A DNA stretch of 64,000 nucleotides from Paratinospora sagittata (GCA_035771175.1 CM069590.1:30890821-30954820), one strand, 5' to 3'; positions 51,375 through 62,871 are shown, counted from the first letter of the stretch. Numbers and translations are program-made. The notes: generated by a model from the sequence alone, not told the origin.

Positions 51375-51402
51375 GAACGTTCAGGCGCATGACAGAACGT
51401 TC
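51375..51402 (+). promoter_or_regulatory. Paired GAACGTTC palindromes, 20 bp apart
   Basis: GAACGTTC, an 8-bp palindrome, occurs at 51375-51382 and 51395-51402. The centre-to-centre spacing is 20 bp, about two helical turns, near the left edge of element C. The arrangement could bind paired dimeric factors. No function is shown. Confidence 0.3.
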
Positions 51403-51429
51403 AAAAAAAAAAACATTGAAAAAAAAAAA

Positions 51430-51560
51430 TTATTTGATATATCTAAAACTATATATATATGAATTATATATATAGTTAAGATTTGGATTGAAAACAACTA
51501 TATATGATTTTTATATAGTTTAATTTCAAATATATATATATATATAGTTGATTTATGGGA
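51430..51560. repeat. TA-rich simple sequence
   Basis: Several runs of alternating TA, the longest near 51529-51546, separated by AT-rich bases. Together with 51560-51766 this is leader sequence of element C; I see no gene in it. Confidence 0.8.
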
Positions 51561-51766
51561 ACTATAGTTATCATTAAATATGTCTATACATTCATATGTG
51601 AATACGACATATATACATCAAATCACTAATGAAGAGAATTTCATGATGGCATAACCATCAAAAGAAAACTCGAAAATAATGTCTAGCAAACAAGGCATAA
51701 AACTTAAAAATGTTAGGAATATATTTTGTGTCTTTAACACAAATTTATTTTCCTTTCAGCAAAAGA

Positions 51767-52648
51767 ATGGCCTCAAGGGAAGGACCAACTTCCACTAGCA
51801 GGGAACTAATTCCCACTAGACTTAAGAAATTGTCCAAAAGAAAGGTTATGACTATGAGGAGCATCGACAATAGCGATCTCCGCCTCCGCCCAATCCTTCA
51901 CGACAAACTCGCAACATTGGATTGGTTAAATATAACCAAAGTCGAGGGACAAGTCTCTTACAACTTGGTCAGATCCTTTTACGAAGCCATGAATTACGTA
52001 GGACTTCCAGAAGAGGGAAACAACCTTGTATTGGAGACAACAGTTATGGGGATAAAAATTTCAATCAACGTCGAACTTATTGCTCGACTTTTGGAGATTC
52101 CGATTGAGGAGAGGATTATTGATCCCCATGAACCCCAAACAGTTGCAGAGATCGTAGAATCTAATGACCAATTGTTCAATTCCCTCGCCAAAGAGCCATA
52201 CACACCATCAACATACACCAACCTCCCAAACAATCATCTTAAGCCATCTCTTGCCGGCCTCGGAAAGATTGTATATGGCAACATCTTGCCAGAAAGGGGA
52301 ACTAGAGGCACTATGTCAAGGGCTCAACTTCTTATGTTATACTGTATAGAGAAGAAAATTATGGTCTCCCTACCTCACATTATTATCCAACAAATGTTGC
52401 GGGTGATACAAAACCCTTTAAGAAAAGAATTCCTCGGCTATGGAGTCTTGATTATGAGGATACTATACGAGGCAAACGTCGCCACTTTCGATGGAACGTC
52501 AAAACTCATCACTAAACCAGTTACAACATCCTCTATTTTCAAGACATATGGCACAAGTGCCTGGGTAACTGACGAAGAGGTATTCGGCACGACAATAAGA
52601 AATGCCGAAAGAATGAGAGACAAGCATGGGCTTTGCCTTCGCAAAAGT
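51767..52648 (+). pseudogene. Putative plant transposon protein (Transposase_32-like), 5' part
   Basis: An open frame of 294 codons from ATG 51767 (MASREGPTSTS...). A more upstream ATG at 51710 is in frame, but the bases before 51760 look like an intron end (CTTTAAC, then TTTATTTTCCTTTCAG), so I prefer 51767. Recognisable blocks are LVRSFYEAM (~residues 64-72), GIKISINVELIARLLEIP (~95-112), GNILPERGTRGTMSRAQLL (~170-190) and a final YGVLIMRILYEANV (~228-241). This pattern resembles the family called putative plant transposon protein, often found inside plant LTR elements; its role is unknown. Element D interrupts the frame after codon 294 (52648), and it resumes in the same frame at 63021. 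The match to the family is from memory. Confidence 0.6.
52644..52648. repeat. Target-site duplication AAAGT (left of D)
   Basis: AAAGT precedes D's TGTGGC and recurs after D's TCACA at 63016-63020. It is a perfect 5-bp duplication. Confidence 0.96.
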
Positions 52649-53369
52649 TGTGGCGACCCCGCGCCCCGGACCACCAACCCCACAGGGAATGGCATGCGGA
52701 ATGCCGGGGCGGGACGCCCGGCGTAGGCATCTCCGACCACTCCTCAACTCCCGTGAGGTGGTTGAGACCCTACGAGCCTTATCTCAAACAACGACATAAT
52801 ATCAAAAGGTACTAAACAAAACTACCCACTGTATTAATCATCAAAGACGAGATAATCCATAAAAATGAACCATAAATAAAATCATAATTCCTACAGTCCA
52901 TTAAAAATTGACATACACATAAAGTCCAAAATTGTGGGTACAAATAAAAAAAACCGTCATGTGCCCACATGGTCTATCTAGCAAGTCCCAACTCACCCAT
53001 ACTAAAATGTGGTAAGTATTATAATTACATAATCCAAAATATAATACTTCATAATATAAAACACAATTCAATCAAAATGCCTCTCAACTCACATAGAGGA
53101 CTTGGATTCTCTCGCAGGCAAGGCCCTCAAGATATGACTACTCCCTTGCCCTTATTCGGGACAGAAGGACCTGAAAGAGGAAAATGAGGGTGAGCCAACG
53201 ATGCCCAGTGAATAGAATTCAAATATGCTATCAATACTCATCAATAAAAACCATGTATGCATGTCAATGTGTAGCATGATTAAAAGCTCATAACATATAG
53301 ATATCAAGCATTTATAATAAGTTCGATGCAAGTAAAAGTTTATCAATTTGGATCCACATTCCACATGCC

Positions 53370-53472
53370 TTGGGTTACTAGTCCACGTCTATTTCGCCGT
53401 GCCGTTGATCCCAATCATGTTTACTTGGGTTACTAGTCCACGTCTATTTCACCGTGCCGTTGATCCCAATCA
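53370..53472. repeat. Two 55-bp direct repeats in D's LTR
   Basis: TTGGGTTACTAGTCCACGTC through GTTGATCCCAATCAT occurs at 53370 and again at 53425, with one difference (TTTCGCCG versus TTTCACCG, a CpG change). The same pair is at 60913-61015. The solo LTR has a single related copy. Confidence 0.9.
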
Positions 53473-54856
53473 TTTCCTTCTTAAAACCCTCCTATGACAA
53501 GGTCAAGTCCCCCTATTAGCCAGATAGATGGGCCCAACCAAAGTCATAAGGTTTTCTCAAATCAATGCATCATTCAAAACATTAGAACACATTCATGCTT
53601 TCAACATACAATATATATAAGTGATATGATGACATAAATGATATAATCATAAGTGAAGCCTACTCACAACCAAGCCTCGCGAGAGTATTTAATCACACAC
53701 GACCACCAAACCGAATCAACCCAATCAAGATCCTGAAACATACATCAATATCCTACCATACATCAATTTCTATGCTCAATTACATAGACATTACAAATCA
53801 ACCCTAAATCAGCCCACATATAATTAATAGGCCTAAATCCCATTTAATCCTATCATTCAACTCAAATCACATGACTTAGGCCTCTAATGCATAGTTCTCA
53901 TACATAAACCATTCTATTAATCAAAAATACTGATTTTCAATTCCTTTAGGCATAAACATGCCCAAATTGGGTCACTTGATCACAAGTAGGCCTAACCCAT
54001 GATATGGTCACAACCACCAAATCAGTAGCATAATCAACTCTAATCATGCTTAATTAAACATAAGTTGCATCAATTCAATGATTCTAGGCCAAAAGCATCA
54101 AAAGCCCTAAAATATGAAATTTTCCATACTTAGGCCCTATTGTCGATTTACACTAGGTCACCATGTTCAGCCATGTATATCACTGATTTTGCATCATGGG
54201 TTCATCAACAATGGCAACTAGGTCAACATAGTTGACATGCAAGCTATTTGGAAAGGTCTAAGTTCATATTCTAAATGTAGGTCTAATACAAACAACCCTA
54301 CCAATTCTTCACATGTATTATTCTGTTCAGGTGTATTGATCTACCAATAGAAATATATAATCACAAAATCCACCGTACACATTGAAGTATGTGAAGAAAC
54401 AAACCTTCTGTCCAAACATCAGCCCAATCCAACGGTGGACCGAAAAGATATGTATCTTTGATGAACAAGTATCTAATCAGACAGTTTCTCCTTTCCTGCT
54501 GCAAATATCCAAACTCAGATGGCTATATCACACAAAATACTAAACTTATAGACATCTCCACCGTTAGAATACAGAAATATCTGTTATAAACGACATACCC
54601 AAATTTGATATCCATCCAACGGTAGATTGAGGAGATCTGTAAGTTTGACCGAAACGGCACGAGAAACCCAGACTTTCCGACCAGCTTTGTTTGAGAGGTT
54701 AGATCTCTTAGACGAAACCTCTGATCAAGATCTCCACCGACCAGAATGAAGAACCATAAGCTACGAATGTGCTGATAAAATTTGAGCTCAATCTGACCGT
54801 ATATTCCAAAGATCTACCTCTTTGATGGAAACGTCGCAGGGATCTTCCTCCTGCAA

Positions 54857-54941
54857 CTCTCTCCTTCCTTCTCTTCTTCTTTCCTTTCTCTTCTTCTTTC
54901 CTTTCTCTTCTTTTCTTTCTCTTCTTCTTTCCTTTCTCTCC
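54857..54941. repeat. 85-bp pure pyrimidine tract in D's LTR
   Basis: An unbroken C/T stretch (GA-rich on D's strand), built from CTTCTTCTTTCCTTT-like blocks. It is repeated at 62400-62484. Related purine-rich stretches occur at the matching place in the solo LTR and in A's LTR, so it is a conserved LTR feature. Confidence 0.9.
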
Positions 54942-54963
54942 ACTCTCCTCTTTCTAGCAATTC

Positions 54964-55059
54964 CTTGATTCCCTCCTTGATTCTCTCCTTGATTCTCTCC
55001 TTGTTTTCCTCCTTGATTCTCTCCTTGTTTTCCTCCTTGATTCTCTCCTTGATTCCCTC
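54964..55059. repeat. Eight 12-bp tandem repeats in D's LTR
   Basis: Eight units of CTTGATTCTCTC, with the variants CTTGATTCCCTC and CTTGTTTTCCTC, in direct tandem. The second LTR has the same set at 62507-62602. The solo LTR lacks it. Twelve bases keep frame, so incidental open frames here give four-residue periodic peptides. Confidence 0.93.
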
Positions 55060-55328
55060 CACTCATTCTAGCACTTCCTTGAGGGCATGGGACACTTGTC
55101 CACTTTCATGCACCAACCTTCACATGTGTTGGTCTCATACTACCCATACTAACCACATGTATTTTAAATGTCCAATCCATTTAATACACCAAATTTTCAA
55201 TTTCATTTATCCTTTTATTCAATCAATCCTAACCCTTATCAATTCATGGTTTAATGAGCCCATGCATAAATCATAACATATGCATTATACTTTAATTTAA
55301 CATGACTCATATAAATTTATGATACATA

Positions 55329-55338
55329 TATTTATATA
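55329..55338 (-). promoter_or_regulatory. TATA-like box, D 3' LTR
   Basis: TATATAAATA on the minus strand, about 135 bp inside the LTR start in D's sense. The position is conserved with the solo LTR (44565) and the other LTR (62872). Confidence 0.4.
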
Positions 55339-55472
55339 CATTATCAAGCATCAACTATACAAACATTAAACAATCATCAAACAAACACCAAACATATCAA
55401 GACAACACATAGAGTTTGGGCAAAAATGCAATTGGGTTATGGGCTAGATGAAATAATTTTCGGGGCGTCACA

Positions 55473-55485
55473 TCACACCCACCTT
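55473..55485 (-). other. Element D polypurine tract
   Basis: On the minus strand AAGGTGGGTGTGA abuts the 3' LTR start TGTGACGCC. Just upstream, CTTCGAGGACGAAG is the conserved block that usually precedes the tract in this lineage. Confidence 0.85.
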
Positions 55486-55515
55486 AGAATAAACTTCGTC
55501 CTCGAAGTTTTAAGG

Positions 55516-58500
55516 TTAAGAATTACCTAAGCCCATGAACTCGGCAAAGTGCTCCATCATGTAGTCCTCACGCTCCCAAGTAACCTGTTCCTCGCCATGG
55601 AACTGCCATCTCACCTTAACCATCGAAATCTCGCGATTACGTAACCTCTGGACCTTCCGGTCAAGTATCTGAATAGGTTCCTCATCATAAGTCCCATCCT
55701 GCCTCAGTTCAATGTTCCTCCAGTCCAAGACGTGATCCAAATCACTCTTGTATACTCTCAGCATTGACACGTGAAAGACATTGTGGACTGCTGCTAACTG
55801 AGGTGGCAAGGCTAATCGGTAAGCGACGGGGCCAATTCGTTCTAAAACCTCGAACGGCCCAATAAATCTCGGAGCGAGCTTGCCTTTTATCCCAAATCTA
55901 GTTTGGCCCTTCTGAGGTGAGACCTTCAATAAAACTTGGTCACCCACCTCGAACTCTACGGTCTTCCGCTTGGCATCAGTGTAACTCTTCTGCCTGTCTT
56001 GGGCTACTTTCATATTATGCTTGATCCTCTTAATATTCTCTGTGTGTTCTTGTACAAACTCTGGTCCCATCATCGCAACATCCCCTACCTCCGTCCAACA
56101 GATCGGAGATCTACAGGGTCGACCATACAATGCCTCAAAAGGAGCCATGCCAATACTGGACTGATAGCTATTGTTGTACGCGAACTCACACAAATGTATG
56201 TACTCCTCCCAGTTACCACTGGACTCAAGGACACAAGCTCGAAGCATATCCTCTAAAATCGATATCAACCTCTCAGACTGGCCATCCGTCTGGGGGTGAA
56301 AAGCGGTACTGAGATCTAGTCTAGTGCCTAGCTGCCTCTGCAACCCCTGCCAGAATACCGATGTAAACCTCGGATCCCTATCTGACACAATCGAAACAGG
56401 CACTCCATGTAATCTGACTATCTCCCGCATATAGAGTCTGCTCAGCTTGTCCATAGAATCCCTAGTGTTCACCGGTAGAAAGTGAGCAGACTTGGTCAAG
56501 CGATCAATAATAACCCAAACAGCATTATGTCTCCTCGGGGTGTTGGGTAATCCCACAACAAAATCCATAGTGACATGCTCCCATTTCCACTCAGGAATGG
56601 CAAGCGGTTGCATCTGCCCTCCAGGCCTCTGATGCTCAGCTTTGACTCTTTGACAGATCTCACACCTCTGAATGAACTGAGCTATTTCTCTCTTCATGTC
56701 GGGCCACCAATACATTCTTTTCATATCATGATACATCTTGGTTCCGCCAGGATGAATAGCATAATGAGATCTGTGAGCCTCTTGGAGAACACTCTGTCTA
56801 AGTCGTGGATCTGTGGGAACCCATAAACGTCCCCTAAATCTCAAGGCACCATCAGATGACAAGTGCCAATCAGTAAAATCACTGCTCTTAGCCCAAGACT
56901 TGTATATCCCATAATCAACGTCAAGTCTCTGTTGGTCAATTACCTCCTGGACTTGTGTAGGCTGAGCTCTCATTTGAGCACATATCACAATCTGATCTGA
57001 AGGGGTAGCACATATACTCATAACCGTAGCCGCCTCAAGTAGTCTCCACTCATGAGACATCTGGTGTGCTACCATAACTGTCTCTACCCGCTTCCTGCTC
57101 AATGCATCAGCCACTACATTGGCTTTACCTGGGTGGTATTCCAATGTAAAATCATAGTCTTTGAGGAGCTCTAACCACCTTCTCTGCCTCATGTTCAATT
57201 CCTTCTGAGAGAACAAGTACTTGAGGCTCTTATGGTCAGAATACAAAGTGAATCTCTCACCATAGAGATAATGCCTCCAAATCTTCAAAGCAAAAACCAC
57301 TGCGGCCAATTCTAAGTCATGAACAGGGTAGTTTTTTTCATGCACCTTCAACTGCCTCGATGCATAAGCAATGACCCTATCCTTCTGCATCAATACGCAA
57401 CCCAAGCCGATACGAGAGGCATCAGTATAGATAACTAACTCCTGATCAGGCTCTGGCAAAATCAACACTGGCGTAGATGTCAATCTTTTCTTCAACTCTA
57501 AAAAGGCATTCTCACACTCCTCGGTCCATACAAAGGACACATCTTTCTGGGTGAGCCTAGTCATAGGCGTAGCTATCTTGGAGAATCCCTGAACGAATCT
57601 CCTATAGTAACCAGCTAACCCAAGAAAGCTTCTGATCTCGGTCACTGTGGTAGGCCTAGGCCAACTGATAATGGCTTCAACCTTAGACGGATCAACTGAA
57701 ATCCCCTCAGAACTCACCACATGACCTAAGAACTTCACTTCGGTGATCCAAAACTCGCACTTGCTCAGCTTTGCATATAGCCTATGCTCTCTCAGAGTTT
57801 GCAAGGTCACTCTAAGGTGTTCTTCATGCTCAGCCTGAGTCTTGGAATACACCAATATGTCATCAATGAAGACGATGACAAACTTATCCAGATACTGCCT
57901 AAAGACCCTCTGCATCAGGTCCATGAACATCGCCGGTGCATTAGTCACACCAAATGGCATCACAAGGAACTCATAATGTCCATAGCGGGTTCTGAATGAT
58001 GTCTTAGGCACATCTTCCTCCCTGATCCTCAGCTGATGATACCCGGAGCGCAAATCAATCTTCGAAAAATACTTCGCTCCCCTCAACTGATCAAACAAGT
58101 CATCAATCCTTAGGAGAGGATATTTGTTCTTGATGGTCACCCTGTTCAATTGGCGATAGTCGATGCATAACCGCAAGCTCCCATCTTTCTTTTTCACAAA
58201 AAGAACTGGAGCTCCCCAGGGTGACACACTCGGGCAAATAAAGCCTTTAGCCAATAACTCCTCGAGCTGTTTCTGCAACTCTTTCAACTCGGCTGGCGCC
58301 ATTCTATATGGTGCCATGGAGATAGGCTTCGTGCCAGGGACTAGTTCAATAATGAAATCGATCTCTCGCTTCGGTGGTAATCCTGGAAGATCCGCAGGGA
58401 ACACATCTTGAAAGTCCCTAACAATGGCAATATCCTCAAGTATCACCTCACTAGTCTCTTCCTCATCAGGCACTAACCCAGCCAAAATCTCCCTATCTCC

Positions 58501-58695
58501 ACCAGTCACAAATCTACCCCTTGTGACTGTCTGGTCTGAAGCTTTACCCTGTAGTGTAAACACTGGGTGTCCGGGGATTTGAAAAATGATTCTCTTCGCG
58601 AAACAGTCGACAACTGCATGATAAGCCGCGAGCCAATCCATCCCTAAAATTGCATCAAACTCTAAAAACTCTAGGACTCGAAAGTTAATAGGCAT
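55516..58695 (-). CDS. Element D pol polyprotein (RT, RNase H, integrase, chromodomain), 1,059-codon open part
   Basis: Copies element RNA into DNA and inserts it into host chromatin. Residues 1-50 finish the protease ([14 protein letters not shown]). RT spans ~115-330, with Asp214 in [11 protein letters not shown] and FIDD at 276-279. RNase H spans ~420-535 (Asp425, Glu462, Asp487, Asp530). The integrase zinc-binding part has His644, His648, Cys678 and Cys681. Its core has Asp711, Asp772 and Glu808, with the canonical 35-residue spacing between the last two. The GPF/Y region is ~938-980 ([19 protein letters not shown]), and the chromodomain is ~1005-1050 ([16 protein letters not shown]). All catalytic residues are present. 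The first Met at 58695 is only the first after a TAG; the frame is continuous with protease and gag upstream. The stop is TAA at 55518-55516. Confidence 0.95.
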   Translation of the reverse strand: MPINFRVLEFLEFDAILGMDWLAAYHAVVDCFAKRIIFQIPGHPVFTLQGKASDQTVTRGRFVTGGDREILAGLVPDEEETSEVILEDIAIVRDFQDVFPADLPGLPPKREIDFIIELVPGTKPISMAPYRMAPAELKELQKQLEELLAKGFICPSVSPWGAPVLFVKKKDGSLRLCIDYRQLNRVTIKNKYPLLRIDDLFDQLRGAKYFSKIDLRSGYHQLRIREEDVPKTSFRTRYGHYEFLVMPFGVTNAPAMFMDLMQRVFRQYLDKFVIVFIDDILVYSKTQAEHEEHLRVTLQTLREHRLYAKLSKCEFWITEVKFLGHVVSSEGISVDPSKVEAIISWPRPTTVTEIRSFLGLAGYYRRFVQGFSKIATPMTRLTQKDVSFVWTEECENAFLELKKRLTSTPVLILPEPDQELVIYTDASRIGLGCVLMQKDRVIAYASRQLKVHEKNYPVHDLELAAVVFALKIWRHYLYGERFTLYSDHKSLKYLFSQKELNMRQRRWLELLKDYDFTLEYHPGKANVVADALSRKRVETVMVAHQMSHEWRLLEAATVMSICATPSDQIVICAQMRAQPTQVQEVIDQQRLDVDYGIYKSWAKSSDFTDWHLSSDGALRFRGRLWVPTDPRLRQSVLQEAHRSHYAIHPGGTKMYHDMKRMYWWPDMKREIAQFIQRCEICQRVKAEHQRPGGQMQPLAIPEWKWEHVTMDFVVGLPNTPRRHNAVWVIIDRLTKSAHFLPVNTRDSMDKLSRLYMREIVRLHGVPVSIVSDRDPRFTSVFWQGLQRQLGTRLDLSTAFHPQTDGQSERLISILEDMLRACVLESSGNWEEYIHLCEFAYNNSYQSSIGMAPFEALYGRPCRSPICWTEVGDVAMMGPEFVQEHTENIKRIKHNMKVAQDRQKSYTDAKRKTVEFEVGDQVLLKVSPQKGQTRFGIKGKLAPRFIGPFEVLERIGPVAYRLALPPQLAAVHNVFHVSMLRVYKSDLDHVLDWRNIELRQDGTYDEEPIQILDRKVQRLRNREISMVKVRWQFHGEEQVTWEREDYMMEHFAEFMGLGNS

Positions 58696-58710
58696 CTCAA
58701 CATCACCAAT

Positions 58711-58995
58711 CTAAACCACACACTGGCTACAGATCATGTTCGGGTAGATCCTCTCCCCAGCTACAGTACTCACCACTAACCACGTACTAGCCATAATGGG
58801 AGTCAAATGCAAATTATCTACCATACGTCCATATATGAATGATAATGTAGACCCAACATCAGATAATACATGCATAGAAGTACCACAAATAATAAGAGTA
58901 CCTTCCACCAAAGTCTTGGATGCTGTCGGGTCTGGCTCAGTAGCTGCCTTCGTTGTCTCTCTGGCACTGGACTGCTGCACAAATCCCTGAGCTCT
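58711..58995 (-). pseudogene. Element D protease segment between two TAG codons
   Basis: The protease cuts the Gag-Pol precursor. This segment holds a linker (from RAQGFV), then SKTLVEG and the active-site region DVGSTLSFIYG near 58870. It continues VSTVAGERIYPN up to TAG at 58713-58711. The rest of the domain lies in the pol segment, in the same frame after the TAG. The catalytic triplet reads Asp-Val-Gly, where Asp-Ser/Thr-Gly is usual. Both flanking stops are TAG and there is no frameshift. If the stops are not read through, no complete protease is made. Confidence 0.88.
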
Positions 58996-60036
58996 CTAAA
59001 AATTCGGACACTCGAGCTTCCTATGCCCAGCCTGCCCACAATGAAAACATAAGAATGGAGCCCTGGGCGCAAATGACCCAGTCTGAGATGTCGTCACATA
59101 ACTTCCTCGGCCTCTACCTCTGCCTCGGCCAGCAGTCTGTGGGAATGGGGATCTTGGTGCACTCGGTGCCTGAGTAGGAATAGGGACAGGAGAGGAAACC
59201 ACTGGTGAGACCATCATACCAGTCTGAACCTCGGATGTCTTACTCTGAGCACCCTCGGACTGTGCTCCTCCATAAAACTTTCTCTTCTTTCCCCAGTTTC
59301 CCTTCTTCCATGGAATTTTAAACTGTCCCCCGGACTCTGCCTGTGAAGTCTGTACACCCGGAGCTGCCCGTGTAGACATGCCATCAACCCGCTCAGCCAA
59401 CTCATACTGTTTGGCCCTCTGGACCACTGTGGCAAAATCAGTCATCTTCGTCACAGACAACGCCTGTCGGATCGCAGGCCTTAGGTTCAAAGAGAACCTC
59501 ATAATCTTATCACTCGGTGTCTGAACTAATCCAGGAGCATAAACTGCGAGCTGCCTAAATCTGAGCTCGTACTCCCTGACTGACATGGTGCCCTGTGCGA
59601 GATTCAAAAACTCGAGTTGCTTAGCCTGTCTCTCAGTTTCTGGAACGTAAGCCTGTAAGAACAACCGTTTGAAAGTGTCCCAACTCTTCACTGTCCCCTG
59701 CGTATCCAACACTGAAAGCCACCAGTCCTCTGCATCACTCTCCAGTGTGTGAGCAGCACATAGAACCTAAGACTCCTCATCAAGCTCTAAGGAGCGACTG
59801 ATTTTCTCGACATTCTTCAGCCAATCTTCGGCCTTCTTCAAGTCAACCCCACCAGTGAATTCCTTAGGCTTTAGCTTCATGAACTTCTCTAGCAGTCTGA
59901 TCCGCCGATCAGTGGGGTTCTCCACAACAATAGGAGCAAGTGTAGGCATAGGCTGAGGTACAACCATTTGAGGTCCTGCTGCCCCTGCAGCTCCACTAGC
60001 CTTGGCCCCACTAGTGCCCGCCTCATAACTACCCAT
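58996..60036 (-). pseudogene. Element D gag, one internal TAG
   Basis: Particle-shell protein. I choose ATG at 60036 (MGSYEAGTSGAKASG); the frame stays open further upstream, but 60036 begins the usual low-complexity leader. The capsid region runs ~59885-59430 (AEDWLKNVEKI, AEDWWLSVLD, VREYELRFRQLAVYAPGLVQ). The zinc knuckle CFHCGQAGHRKLEC (C-x2-C-x4-H-x4-C) is near 59051-59010. TAG occurs at codon 90 (59769-59767) in the capsid and at codon 347 (58998-58996) just after the knuckle. Otherwise the frame is intact and continuous with protease and pol: 60036 to 55516 is 1,506 codons plus the stop. Confidence 0.9.
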
Positions 60037-60176
60037 ATCATATAATACACACAGAAAATATGATAGTAAGGCTTTTAAGTTAGTTCCTTTAAGCTTTTTA
60101 ATCACCTAAATCTCTCACCCAATTCCTAGGTCAAAGTCATCTAAGTCCAATACATAGACCAAACCTAGTAAAATCA

Positions 60177-60189
60177 GGCTCTGATACCA
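60177..60189 (-). other. Element D primer-binding site (tRNA-iMet)
   Basis: The minus strand reads TGGTATCAGAGCC two bases after the 5' LTR end (...GCAACA). It is complementary to the 3' end of initiator Met tRNA and identical to A's site. The leader 60037-60176 has no recognised gene. Confidence 0.95.
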
Positions 60190-62399
60190 ACTGTTGCGAC
60201 CCCGCGCCCCGGACCACCAACCCCACAGGGAATGGCATGCGGAATGCCGGGGCGGGACGCCCGGCGTAGGCATCTCCGACCACTCCTCAACTCCCGTGAG
60301 GTGGTTGAGACCCTACGAGCCTTATCTCAAACAACGACATAATATCAAAAGGTACTAAACAAAACTACCCACTGTATTAATCATCAAAGACGAGATAATC
60401 CATAAAAATGAACCATAAATAAAATCATAATTCCTACAGTCCATTAAAAATTGACATACACATAAAGTCCAAAATTGTGGGTACAAATAAAAAAAACCGT
60501 CATGTGCCCACATGGTCTATCTAGCAAGTCCCAACTCACCCATACTAAAATGTGGTAAGTATTATAATTACATAATCCAAAATATAATACTTCATAATAT
60601 AAAACACAATTCAATCAAAATGCCTCTCAACTCACATAGAGGACTTGGATTCTCTCGCAGGCAAGGCCCTCAAGATATGACTACTCCCTTGCCCTTATTC
60701 GGGACAGAAGGACCTGAAAGAGGAAAATGAGGGTGAGCCAACGATGCCCAGTGAATAGAATTCAAATATGCTATCAATACTCATCAATAAAAACCATGTA
60801 TGCATGTCAATGTGTAGCATGATTAAAAGCTCATAACATATAGATATCAAGCATTTATAATAAGTTCGATGCAAGTAAAAGTTTATCAATTTGGATCCAC
60901 ATTCCACATGCCTTGGGTTACTAGTCCACGTCTATTTCGCCGTGCCGTTGATCCCAATCATGTTTACTTGGGTTACTAGTCCACGTCTATTTCACCGTGC
61001 CGTTGATCCCAATCATTTCCTTCTTAAAACCCTCCTATGACAAGGTCAAGTCCCCCTATTAGCCAGATAGATGGGCCCAACCAAAGTCATAAGGTTTTCT
61101 CAAATCAATGCATCATTCAAAACATTAGAACACATTCATGCTTTCAACATACAATATATATAAGTGATATGATGACATAAATGATATAATCATAAGTGAA
61201 GCCTACTCACAACCAAGCCTCGCGAGAGTATTTAATCACACACGACCACCAAACCGAATCAACCCAATCAAGATCCTGAAACATACATCAATATCCTACC
61301 ATACATCAATTTCTATGCTCAATTACATAGACATTACAAATCAACCCTAAATCAGCCCACATATAATTAATAGGCCTAAATCCCATTTAATCCTATCATT
61401 CAACTCAAATCACATGACTTAGGCCTCTAATGCATAGTTCTCATACATAAACCATTCTATTAATCAAAAATACTGATTTTCAATTCCTTTAGGCATAAAC
61501 ATGCCCAAATTGGGTCACTTGATCACAAGTAGGCCTAACCCATGATATGGTCACAACCACCAAATCAGTAGCATAATCAACTCTAATCATGCTTAATTAA
61601 ACATAAGTTGCATCAATTCAATGATTCTAGGCCAAAAGCATCAAAAGCCCTAAAATATGAAATTTTCCATACTTAGGCCCTATTGTCGATTTACACTAGG
61701 TCACCATGTTCAGCCATGTATATCACTGATTTTGCATCATGGGTTCATCAACAATGGCAACTAGGTCAACATAGTTGACATGCAAGCTATTTGGAAAGGT
61801 CTAAGTTCATATTCTAAATGTAGGTCTAATACAAACAACCCTACCAATTCTTCACATGTATTATTCTGTTCAGGTGTATTGATCTACCAATAGAAATATA
61901 TAATCACAAAATCCACCGTACACATTGAAGTATGTGAAGAAACAAACCTTCTGTCCAAACATCAGCCCAATCCAACGGTGGACCGAAAAGATATGTATCT
62001 TTGATGAACAAGTATCTAATCAGACAGTTTCTCCTTTCCTGCTGCAAATATCCAAACTCAGATGGCTATATCACACAAAATACTAAACTTATAGACATCT
62101 CCACCGTTAGAATACAGAAATATCTGTTATAAACGACATACCCAAATTTGATATCCATCCAACGGTAGATTGAGGAGATCTGTAAGTTTGACCGAAACGG
62201 CACGAGAAACCCAGACTTTCCGACCAGCTTTGTTTGAGAGGTTAGATCTCTTAGACGAAACCTCTGATCAAGATCTCCACCGACCAGAATGAAGAACCAT
62301 AAGCTACGAATGTGCTGATAAAATTTGAGCTCAATCTGACCGTATATTCCAAAGATCTACCTCTTTGATGGAAACGTCGCAGGGATCTTCCTCCTGCAA

Positions 62400-62484
62400 C
62401 TCTCTCCTTCCTTCTCTTCTTCTTTCCTTTCTCTTCTTCTTTCCTTTCTCTTCTTTTCTTTCTCTTCTTCTTTCCTTTCTCTCC
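62400..62484. repeat. 85-bp pyrimidine tract, D 5' LTR
   Basis: Second copy of the unbroken C/T stretch at 54857-54941. Confidence 0.9.
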
Positions 62485-62506
62485 ACTCTCCTCTTTCTAG
62501 CAATTC

Positions 62507-62602
62507 CTTGATTCCCTCCTTGATTCTCTCCTTGATTCTCTCCTTGTTTTCCTCCTTGATTCTCTCCTTGTTTTCCTCCTTGATTCTCTCCTTGATTCCC
62601 TC
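62507..62602. repeat. Eight 12-bp tandem repeats, D 5' LTR
   Basis: Same eight units, in the same order, as at 54964-55059. Confidence 0.93.
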
Positions 62603-62871
62603 CACTCATTCTAGCACTTCCTTGAGGGCATGGGACACTTGTCCACTTTCATGCACCAACCTTCACATGTGTTGGTCTCATACTACCCATACTAACCACA
62701 TGTATTTTAAATGTCCAATCCATTTAATACACCAAATTTTCAATTTCATTTATCCTTTTATTCAATCAATCCTAACCCTTATCAATTCATGGTTTAATGA
62801 GCCCATGCATAAATCATAACATATGCATTATACTTTAATTTAACATGACTCATATAAATTTATGATACATA

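Larger units (their letters stand above)
51325..52648 (+). mobile_element. Element C, left part (starts TGTAATACCC)
   Basis: A sequence beginning TGTAATACCCTGTATTTCAC cuts A's 3' LTR cleanly. TGTAATACCC is a common plant LTR start, so this may be an LTR edge, but I find no second LTR and no clear primer-binding site before the gene at 51767. C continues right of D at 63021 and runs off the window. It could be a Ty3/gypsy element with an extra upstream gene (Tat/Ogre/Athila type), a non-autonomous derivative or another transposon. The class is unresolved. Confidence 0.55.
52649..55472 (-). repeat. Element D 3' LTR (2,824 bp)
   Basis: Plus-strand edges are TGTGGCGACC and GGGGCGTCACA. In D's own sense it starts TGTGACGCCCCG and ends GGTCGCCACA. 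It is followed at 55473 by the polypurine tract. The sequence is offset by exactly 7,543 bp from the other LTR. Small open frames on either strand recur in both LTRs and lack domains; I treat them as noncoding. Confidence 0.96.

Noticed and set aside
54788..55276. Repetitive GENQGGKQ-like and Ile/Leu/Ser-rich peptides
   Set aside because: Products of the 12-bp and pyrimidine repeats in D's LTR, open in several frames; no sign of coding.
56575..58411. Plus-strand frames of 60-106 residues opposite D's pol
   Set aside because: Antisense shadows of a strongly conserved polymerase frame.
60512..60907. 70-72-residue frames present in both D LTRs
   Set aside because: Their identity in the two LTRs only reflects LTR identity. 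The solo LTR has related frames (46559-46960), but no domain or start context supports a gene.
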